The position numbers and the translations under genes were made by a program. This document shows positions 1-3,639 of a stretch of DNA of 7,052 nucleotides, piece by piece. This DNA comes from Candidatus Saccharimonadia bacterium. Its GTDB lineage: Bacteria; Patescibacteriota; Saccharimonadia; Saccharimonadales; SZUA-47. Location: NCBI GenBank assembly GCA_938050265.1, contig CALLJT010000070.1, forward strand, positions 1 to 7,052, written 5' to 3'. A model generated the notes under the pieces. The model did no database searches and was not told where the DNA came from. It saw nothing but the letters and a program-made list of their open reading frames with translations. The first letter of the stretch is position 1, and the number at the start of each line of letters is the position of its first letter.

Positions 1-54
1 TATGCGAATACAGATGGACCACCGACGTGATCGTCTTAGGGCAGGGTATTAACG

Positions 55-777
55 ATGCCCGGAGACACACCAGAGAAATCAGCTGCACAGCCACGGTCGC
101 GCAGTCGCGGTAGGCGTCGCACGTCTCAGGGCGGTGGACGGAAGCAGAACTATGCTTTTATTGATTCACAGAATCTAAATCTCGGAACACAGCGAGTTGG
201 CTGGAAAATGGACTGGAAGAAACTCAGGGAGTTTCTGAAAACGCAGTATAACGTAGAAAAAGCCTACATGTTTATCGGCTATCTGCCAGATAACGAGGTG
301 CTCTATACTCAGATGCAGGACGCTGGGTATCTCGTCGTGCTCAAGCCAACAGTTGATATGTATATGACGAAAGAAGAAATTGAGAGCGAGTCGCACACCA
401 CAAAGGGTAATGTCGATGCAGAGTTGGTTCTCTACGCCATGAAGCGACTTGCTGATTATGATAAAGCGATTATTGTATCGGGTGATGGTGATTTTTTCTG
501 TTTGGCAGAATATCTCACGTCTCAGAAGAAACTCCTGCATATCATGACACCAAACAACCGGTATTCTTCGCTACTAAACCCGTTCGAACAGCAGATTATC
601 AACTTGGATGACCACCGGAAAGCATTGTCGTATGGCTCGGTCAGGCGACCGCGTCGCACTCCTGTACGCAAAACAAGTAACGCTGCCTCTACAAGTTCGA
701 GCAAGAATACGCCTTCTAAGAAGTCAAAAAAGAACAGTCCTGCGTCTTCTGCTAAACGCAAACCTGCTTCTCGTTAG
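55..777 (+). CDS. NYN-domain (LabA/DUF88-type, PIN-like) putative ribonuclease
   Basis: 240-residue cytoplasmic protein with a NYN/PIN-like fold at about residues 32-190. The usual acidic motifs are visible: YAFIDSQNLN with D37 and N40, KGNVDAEL with D121, and IIVSGDGDF with D144 and D146. In this family such aspartates bind metal for RNA cleavage, so a ribonuclease role is likely, but the substrate is unknown. Both ends are low-complexity and basic: residues 13-31 are rich in Arg/Ser/Gly and residues 197-240 in Lys/Arg/Ser, as expected for nucleic-acid-binding tails. The ATG at 55 is chosen because the domain begins near residue 32 and the next Met is inside it; a weak AGGG (43-46) lies 8 nt upstream. 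It precedes mraZ by 375 bp on the same strand and is probably a separate transcription unit. The family call is strong; the exact function is open. Confidence 0.88.
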   Translation: MPGDTPEKSAAQPRSRSRGRRRTSQGGGRKQNYAFIDSQNLNLGTQRVGWKMDWKKLREFLKTQYNVEKAYMFIGYLPDNEVLYTQMQDAGYLVVLKPTVDMYMTKEEIESESHTTKGNVDAELVLYAMKRLADYDKAIIVSGDGDFFCLAEYLTSQKKLLHIMTPNNRYSSLLNPFEQQIINLDDHRKALSYGSVRRPRRTPVRKTSNAASTSSSKNTPSKKSKKNSPASSAKRKPASR

Positions 778-803
778 CTACAGCCTGTAGCCATCCTGTA
801 TTT
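777..803 (+). terminator. Weak terminator-like hairpin after the NYN gene
   Basis: GCTACA (777-782) and TGTAGC (786-791) form a 6-bp stem with a 3-nt GCC loop that begins on the last base of the NYN stop codon. A short TATTTT run follows at 798-803, 6 nt after the stem. The stem is short and the T-run is displaced, so termination would be inefficient at best. It may only protect the 3' end. Confidence 0.3.
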
Positions 804-933
804 TCGTATATCCTCGTGTACTTCTCGAACGCTTTACCACGCTGCAAGTGCGGTTGTTCTATGTGCGTTTTTGTGGGTCATTAGGCGTGTGCTACAGATT
901 CTCCGAGGTATCGTCGTCGATGCTCCTAGCGTC

Positions 934-997
934 TGTGGATCGGCCCGCACACCATATGTTGTGGAAAACTAATTTTGAAGAGTCAAGCTGTGGAAAA
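934..997 (-). promoter_or_regulatory. Cluster of three DnaA-box-like sites
   Basis: Three TGTGGA-containing nonamers lie in one orientation: TGTGGATCG (934-942), TGTGGAAAA (960-968) and TGTGGAAAA (989-997). On the minus strand the last two read TTTTCCACA, one mismatch from the E. coli DnaA box TTATCCACA; the first has two mismatches. The second and third share the 11-mer TGTGGAAAACT at a 29-bp offset. DnaA control of the division promoter is possible. An origin is less likely to be provable here because dnaA is not in the window and no AT-rich unwinding element is obvious. Confidence 0.4.
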
Positions 998-1006
998 CTC
1001 AGCTTG
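984..1006. repeat. Perfect 7-bp inverted repeat upstream of the mraZ operator
   Basis: CAAGCTG (984-990) and CAGCTTG (1000-1006) are exact reverse complements separated by the 9-nt loop TGGAAAACT, which overlaps the third DnaA-like site. A TTTTT run sits at 1016-1020, 9 nt after the stem, too far for a textbook intrinsic terminator. It could be a weak terminator for upstream transcription or a dyad binding site. Confidence 0.45.
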
Positions 1007-1028
1007 TTACGAGTGTTTTTATAGAAAT

Positions 1029-1076
1029 GGGGGTTGCTGTGGGTGAACGTGGGTAGTATAGTGGGTGTCAGTGGGT
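1029..1076 (+). promoter_or_regulatory. MraZ-box array (five GGGT repeats), probable autoregulatory operator
   Basis: GGGT begins at 1031, 1041, 1051, 1063 and 1073. Four copies are exact GTGGGT (1039, 1049, 1061, 1071); the first is the degenerate GGGGGT (1029-1034). Spacing is 10, 10, 12 and 10 bp. MraZ proteins are known to bind tandem repeats in front of their own operon, in E. coli TGGG-containing boxes separated by 5 nt (a 10-bp period), so the match in sequence, period and place is close. The array overlaps the predicted promoter, which predicts repression. Binding itself is inferred. Confidence 0.8.
1034..1062 (+). promoter_or_regulatory. Predicted sigma-70-type promoter of mraZ
   Basis: TTGCTG at 1034-1039 (-35, 4 of 6 consensus) and TATAGT at 1057-1062 (-10, 5 of 6 consensus) are separated by exactly 17 bp. 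Transcription would start near 1069 and give a leader of about 84 nt before the mraZ ATG. Two GTGGGT boxes fall inside the promoter spacer and a third overlaps the -10, so MraZ bound there would block RNA polymerase. Confidence 0.6.
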
Positions 1077-1152
1077 AGTGATGGTAACCAAAACAGTTGC
1101 CACTCATGAAAACAAAAACCACTAGTTAAAAAAACTACATCAATACACCTAT

Positions 1153-1512
1153 ATGGGAAAAGTAGATTACTTCGAACGAAAGCTCGACGATAAAAATCGT
1201 CTGACAATCCCGCCTGAATTGCGGGATCAGCTTGCGAGCGGAGTAGTGTTCACCCGAGGTTTCGGTAAATACCTCCATATGTACCCCAAAGACGTATGGG
1301 ACGAACTGGTTGAACCGAAGCTTGATGGCGATATCCTTGATGAGCGCGTTGCTGATCTGAACGTACAGTTCCGGATGGGCAAAGTCGAGTCTGAACTCGA
1401 TGACAAGCAGGGTAGGGTACGGCTGGATAGCCACCTCACTGCCTATGCTGGCATTGACAAAGACGTGACGGCGGTCAGCGTTGGACGGTATTGGCGGCTG
1501 ATGGCAGAGTGA
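1153..1512 (+). CDS. mraZ: MraZ transcriptional regulator of the dcw cluster (short form)
   Basis: 119-residue DNA-binding protein made of two SpoVT-AbrB-like half domains. Each holds the family DxxxR signature: LDDKNRLTIP with D12 and R16, and ELDDKQGRVRL with D84 and R88. MraZ assembles into rings and binds repeated boxes upstream of its own gene; here a matching array lies about 77-124 bp upstream of the start. The ATG at 1153 puts the first motif at the usual place (residues 11-20). No Shine-Dalgarno is visible; the leader is A-rich. At 119 residues it is shorter than the roughly 140-150 of typical MraZ, because it stops soon after the second AbrB unit (YWRLMAE) and lacks the usual C-terminal helical tail. 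The gene is intact. It is followed by 469 bp of non-coding DNA instead of the usual close rsmH. Confidence 0.95.
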   Translation: MGKVDYFERKLDDKNRLTIPPELRDQLASGVVFTRGFGKYLHMYPKDVWDELVEPKLDGDILDERVADLNVQFRMGKVESELDDKQGRVRLDSHLTAYAGIDKDVTAVSVGRYWRLMAE

Positions 1513-1579
1513 CCCTCTCAAGCCCTGGTAGATTTTGACAGTACATTAACAATCAAGCAAAAGACCAGTTAGTTTAGCG

Positions 1580-1607
1580 ATGAGAAGAACCACGAGGTTT
1601 ATCTCAT
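1580..1607 (+). other. 12-bp hairpin downstream of mraZ
   Basis: Arms 1580-1591 and 1596-1607 pair over 12 positions with one A-A mismatch and one G-U pair, closing the 4-nt loop ACGA. The inner AACC/GGTT and outer ATGAGA/TCTCAT blocks are perfect. It starts 68 nt after the mraZ stop. No U-tract follows, so it is not a classic intrinsic terminator. It may be an mRNA 3' stabiliser, a processing site or a dyad operator. Confidence 0.5.
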
Positions 1608-1775
1608 GAAACAGACACGTTCATGTTAGCTAATTGGCAGTCAGCATATGGTAGAAGGCAAAAACCATACAAAACACCTTAGTACCTTACTCAAAAAAAC
1701 ACCTCCCAAAACTCCACCTCACACATAAGTCTCTCAACTTACAACAGGTGTATACCTATAACCGGGAACGACCAG

Positions 1776-1829
1776 ATGAGAAAGAAGCTTATACAGGGAT
1801 TTTTTAAATCTCTTTTGAACATCTTCTAA
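1776..1829 (+). CDS. Possible 17-residue amphipathic peptide ORF
   Basis: ATG at 1776 opens MRKKLIQGFFKSLLNIF followed by TAA at 1827-1829. A weak GGGA (1764-1767) lies 8 nt upstream. The pattern LI-QG-FF-KS-LL-N-IF behind a cationic start would place Leu/Ile/Phe on one face of a helix and Lys/Gln/Ser/Asn on the other, as in small membrane-active peptides. No family is recognised. A frame this short arises easily by chance, and no clear promoter was found, so this is a candidate only. Confidence 0.15.
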   Translation: MRKKLIQGFFKSLLNIF

Positions 1830-1951
1830 AATTCGCATCGATCGGTCTCGGCGTGTACACCGCACAAAAACAAAAACCACCAAAAAACAAATAGCTGACT
1901 GCTGATTAGGTGACTTGAACACCAAAACAAATACAAAAACAAAATAATTCT

Positions 1952-1960
1952 TGCTATACA
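1952..1960 (+). promoter_or_regulatory. Candidate extended -10 promoter element for rsmH
   Basis: TGC-TATACA has the extended -10 TGn followed by a 4-of-6 hexamer at 1955-1960. The -35 position 17 bp upstream (TACAAA, 1932-1937) is poor. Transcription would start near 1967, giving a leader of about 15 nt. It would let rsmH be expressed independently of mraZ. Confidence 0.3.
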
Positions 1961-1981
1961 AAGGACATACATCTGCGATAC

Positions 1982-2917
1982 ATGTCCAGAAGCAGGTTAA
2001 AAATCAAAACAACACATACACAATCACACGTGCACGCACCAGTGCTGCTTGATGAAGTCATAGAGTGTCTCGCACCGAAAAAAGGCGAACGATACTTAGA
2101 CTTAACAGCAGGATATGGAGGCCATGCAGGCCAGATCATTGCTCGTACAGATGCCGGTTCAGTACTCGTAGATCGAGATCCGAACGCAATAGAGTATCTA
2201 CGAACGAACAAGGAGACTGCAACAGCAGGGTACAGCGATGCTCGGTCAGTGACGTATATGCAGAAGTCATTTGCAGATGCAGCCCAAGAGCTGGCAGATG
2301 ACGGACAGCAGTTTGATATTATTTTGGCGGATTTGGGTCTCAGTTCACCACATATCGATACTGCACATCGCGGGTTTTCGTTTTTACGCGATGGACCACT
2401 CGATATGCGCATGGATACAACCCAAGAACTGACAGCAGAGCAGGTGGTCAACACCTATACTGCGGACCAGCTCACGGATATCCTGAGGCGATACGGCGAA
2501 GAGCCGAAAGCCAAGCGCATGTCTCAGGCAATTATCGATGCGCGGCCACTGCAGAGCACAACAGAGCTCGCAGCAGTCGCCAAACGGGTGTGGCCTGGCT
2601 ACAGCCGTACGCACCCAGCAACACGCTTGTTTCAAGCGGTTCGCATAGAGGTCAATGATGAGTTAGGGCAAGTCACGCGTATGCTGACGCTCACACCTCA
2701 ACTACTACGACCAGGAGGTCGGGTAGGAATCATTACCTTTCATAGTCTAGAAGATCGTCTTGTGAAGCGATTTTTCAAAGAGATGGCGGGCAACCGATAC
2801 GATGCGGTGTTGCAAGAACTCACAAAAAAGCCAATCACGGCTCGTGAGCAAGAACACGTTACTAATCCGCGCGCTCGCAGTGCAAAACTACGAGTAGCGA
2901 TGCGAAATACAACATAA
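1982..2917 (+). CDS. rsmH: 16S rRNA (cytosine(1402)-N(4))-methyltransferase RsmH
   Basis: 311-residue SAM-dependent methyltransferase, also called MraW, that makes the N4 methyl of m4Cm1402 in the ribosomal P-site region of 16S rRNA; length is normal for the family. Signatures in order: HAPVLLDEVIECL near the start, SAM-binding YLDLTAGYGGHA with D40, LVDRDPNAI, ADLGLSSPHID with D117, HRGFSFLRDGPLDMRMD, the helical insert with HPATRLFQAVRIEVNDEL, GGRVGIITFHSLEDRLVKRFF, and the terminal NPRARSAKLRVAMR. The ATG at 1982 is the first in-frame ATG, but the only Shine-Dalgarno-like AAGGA (1961-1965) is 16 nt away; it lies 7 nt from an in-frame CTG at 1973, which would add three residues. The gene has a 469-bp spacer before it and 312 bp after it, so it may form its own unit. 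Confidence 0.97.
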   Translation: MSRSRLKIKTTHTQSHVHAPVLLDEVIECLAPKKGERYLDLTAGYGGHAGQIIARTDAGSVLVDRDPNAIEYLRTNKETATAGYSDARSVTYMQKSFADAAQELADDGQQFDIILADLGLSSPHIDTAHRGFSFLRDGPLDMRMDTTQELTAEQVVNTYTADQLTDILRRYGEEPKAKRMSQAIIDARPLQSTTELAAVAKRVWPGYSRTHPATRLFQAVRIEVNDELGQVTRMLTLTPQLLRPGGRVGIITFHSLEDRLVKRFFKEMAGNRYDAVLQELTKKPITAREQEHVTNPRARSAKLRVAMRNTT

Positions 2918-2942
2918 AAACAAAAAAGGAAGGGAACTCGCT

Positions 2943-3005
2943 ATGCCTATACAAGTAAAAGCCAGCTCTCGCACTTACAAAGTTAAAGTCAAAGTAGCGT
3001 CTTGA
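2943..3005 (+). CDS. Possible 20-residue small protein with a strong RBS
   Basis: ATG at 2943 encodes MPIQVKASSRTYKVKVKVAS, ending in TGA at 3003-3005. The purine block AAGGAAGGGA (2926-2935) lies 7 nt before the start and is the best Shine-Dalgarno in the window, just 25 nt after rsmH ends. The product is cationic with an alternating Lys/Val run (YKVKVKV) that could form one beta strand. Beyond the TGA the same frame stays open for 27 codons (beginning CTGSSCCRTK) to a second TGA at 3087-3089, then to TAG at 3126-3128. No homologue is recognised. It may be a real small protein, a leader peptide, or a decayed longer gene. Confidence 0.3.
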   Translation: MPIQVKASSRTYKVKVKVAS

Positions 3006-3145
3006 TGTACGGGCAGCTCGTGCTGTAGGACCAAAAACAGCCCTGCATTGCCGGGTATGCCCAGCACATACAAAACGTTCAATGACTGACACATTGTAGC
3101 GAAAAAACAGTCCACAGAGCCAAAATAGTTCTGTGTACTAAAAGA

Positions 3146-3182
3146 CCCTGTCCAGCACGCCAATTTGGTGCGCTGGACGGGG
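3146..3182 (+). terminator. 16-bp GC-rich hairpin upstream of ftsL
   Basis: Arms 3146-3161 and 3167-3182 pair over 16 positions with one A-C mismatch and two G-U pairs, closing the loop AATTT. It is the most stable structure seen in the window. No U-tract follows on the + strand; the next bases are T-free. Read on the minus strand, the hairpin is followed by TCTTTTAG, a partial U-tract. It could be a weak or bidirectional terminator after rsmH, or a 5' stabilising hairpin at the head of the ftsL leader. Confidence 0.45.
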
Positions 3183-3223
3183 CACAACGAACAAGAGAAC
3201 AAAAACAAAAAGCAAAAACCAAA
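3175..3223 (+). promoter_or_regulatory. T-free A-rich leader before ftsL
   Basis: All 49 bases from 3175 to 3223 lack T, and the second half is almost only A and C (AACAAAAACAAAAAGCAAAA and onward), ending 7 nt before the ftsL ATG at 3230. As RNA it would be unstructured. There is no Shine-Dalgarno, so ribosome loading on an unstructured A-rich leader, as reported for A-rich and S1-dependent initiation regions, is a reasonable inference. Confidence 0.4.
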
Positions 3224-3229
3224 TAATTT

Positions 3230-3589
3230 ATGACATATTCATCAACATTACAAGCAGGTCGAACGCGGTTCAGTGCATCTGGACAAAACGTGACAAGCCA
3301 CGCGTCATCAGTCGCCGCTCGCTCAGATACGCGTCTGGGCCCAGTGAGCAATGCGATTGTGCTCCTGGTTATCGTATGCCTTATTGGCCTCCTGTACCTT
3401 ACGCAGGTGACAAAAACGAACCAGTATAGTTATCAGATTCAAGAGCTACAGTCGCAGCAGTCTACGCTTGTCGACCAGCAGAGCGATCTCGAGCTTACCG
3501 CTGCACGTCTCCAGTCAGCAGAAGCAGACGCGGTTACAGCGGCAACAGCTGAGCTCGTGTCGGTTGCACCTGCAGGCTCAATCGAATAG
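3230..3589 (+). CDS. ftsL: FtsL-like bitopic cell division protein
   Basis: 119-residue single-pass protein with the FtsL/DivIC layout: a polar N-terminal cytoplasmic tail (1-39), one strong membrane segment at about 40-59 (SNAIVLLVIVCLIGLLYLTQ), then a Gln/Leu-rich helical part at about 64-100 expected to form a coiled coil (YQIQELQSQQSTLVDQQSDL and onward). FtsL partners with FtsB/DivIC and helps activate FtsW-FtsI at the septum. FtsL sequences diverge strongly, so the call rests on topology, size and position between rsmH and ftsI, the standard dcw place. The tail after residue 100 is Ala/Val-rich and short. No Shine-Dalgarno is present; the start follows the A-rich leader. It lies 50 nt before ftsI, probably in the same transcript. 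DivIC/FtsB-like is the alternative. Confidence 0.8.
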   Translation: MTYSSTLQAGRTRFSASGQNVTSHASSVAARSDTRLGPVSNAIVLLVIVCLIGLLYLTQVTKTNQYSYQIQELQSQQSTLVDQQSDLELTAARLQSAEADAVTAATAELVSVAPAGSIE

Positions 3590-3639
3590 CCACGATCGGC
3601 AAAGCACACGACGGCTCATTAACTGTTAAAATACTCTAT

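Larger units (their letters stand above)
778..1152. other. Intergenic control region between the NYN gene and mraZ
   Basis: 375 bp with no credible gene. The left part (778-930) has an isolated GTGGGT at 873-878 and a hairpin at 905-925 (loop TCGT, one bulged G). The middle (934-1006) carries DnaA-box-like sites and a perfect inverted repeat. The right part (1029-1076) carries the MraZ-type repeat array and the mraZ promoter. The last 75 bp form an A-rich leader. The order of elements suggests a regulated main promoter for the division cluster. Confidence 0.7.
1513..1981. other. Long spacer between mraZ and rsmH
   Basis: 469 bp with no conventional gene. It contains a strong hairpin (1580-1607), several A-rich tracts with the word CAAAAACCA (1659-1667, 1871-1879), a T-free stretch at 1857-1891, a possible 17-codon ORF (1776-1829) and a candidate extended -10 element (1952-1960). 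A 75-codon minus-strand frame (1734-1961) is open only because these A-rich tracts read as Phe/Val repeats, and is not considered a gene. mraZ and rsmH are normally adjacent, so the length is unusual. Confidence 0.6.
1659..3221 (+). repeat. Recurring CAAAAACCA word in spacers (later copies; first is at 1113-1121)
   Basis: Exact CAAAAACCA occurs at 1113-1121 (mraZ leader), 1659-1667 and 1871-1879 (mraZ-rsmH spacer) and 3213-3221 (ftsL leader), each in an A-rich, T-poor setting. Related A-rich C-punctuated tracts lie at 1921-1946 and 2915-2927. The interval given spans the last three copies; the copies themselves are only 9 bp. They may be leader elements or just low-complexity A/C tracts. Confidence 0.4.
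2918..3229. other. Spacer between rsmH and ftsL with structured RNA potential
   Basis: 312 bp without a conventional gene. From left: a 20-codon ORF with a strong Shine-Dalgarno (2943-3005); small hairpins at 3014-3025 (CAGC-TCGT-GCTG), 3049-3066 (TGC/GCA and GGG/CCC around TATG, one mismatch) and 3113-3135 (CACAGA/TCTGTG, 11-nt loop); the large 3146-3182 hairpin; and an A-rich leader with no T from 3175 to 3223. This could be a structured ftsL leader or an unrecognised small RNA. No known RNA family was identified by eye. Confidence 0.5.

Noticed and set aside
1..113. Possible tail of an upstream gene, for example a frame open from the left edge to TAG 111-113, or frames ending at 28-30 or 50-52
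   Set aside because: Three frames can each be read as a tail and none has a recognisable motif in so few codons.
1004..1025. TTGTTA (1004-1009) with TATAGA (1020-1025) as the mraZ promoter
   Set aside because: The spacing is only 10 bp; the TTGCTG-17-TATAGT pair just downstream is far better.
1535..1563. TTGACA at 1535-1540 as a promoter -35
   Set aside because: No -10-like hexamer exists at 16-18 bp downstream.
1734..1961. 75-codon minus-strand ORF with hydrophobic Phe/Val runs
   Set aside because: The FVFVFV runs are only the reverse reading of the A-rich CAAAAAC tracts; no RBS, promoter or domain supports it.
3003..3026. Selenocysteine insertion at UGA 3003 using the CAGC-TCGT-GCTG hairpin
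   Set aside because: The stem is only 4-5 bp and close to the UGA; it does not look like a bacterial SECIS, and a second UGA follows.
1510..3089. Alternative code with UGA as glycine (SR1/Gracilibacteria), suggested by open frames past the mraZ and small-ORF UGAs
   Set aside because: The main genes are all full length without internal UGA, and stop-start overlaps use UGA as a stop; extensions are short.
2862..3351. Three minus-strand ORFs of 76-90 codons across the rsmH-ftsL spacer
   Set aside because: They overlap each other or coding genes, show no recognisable domain and have no RBS; they look like chance frames.
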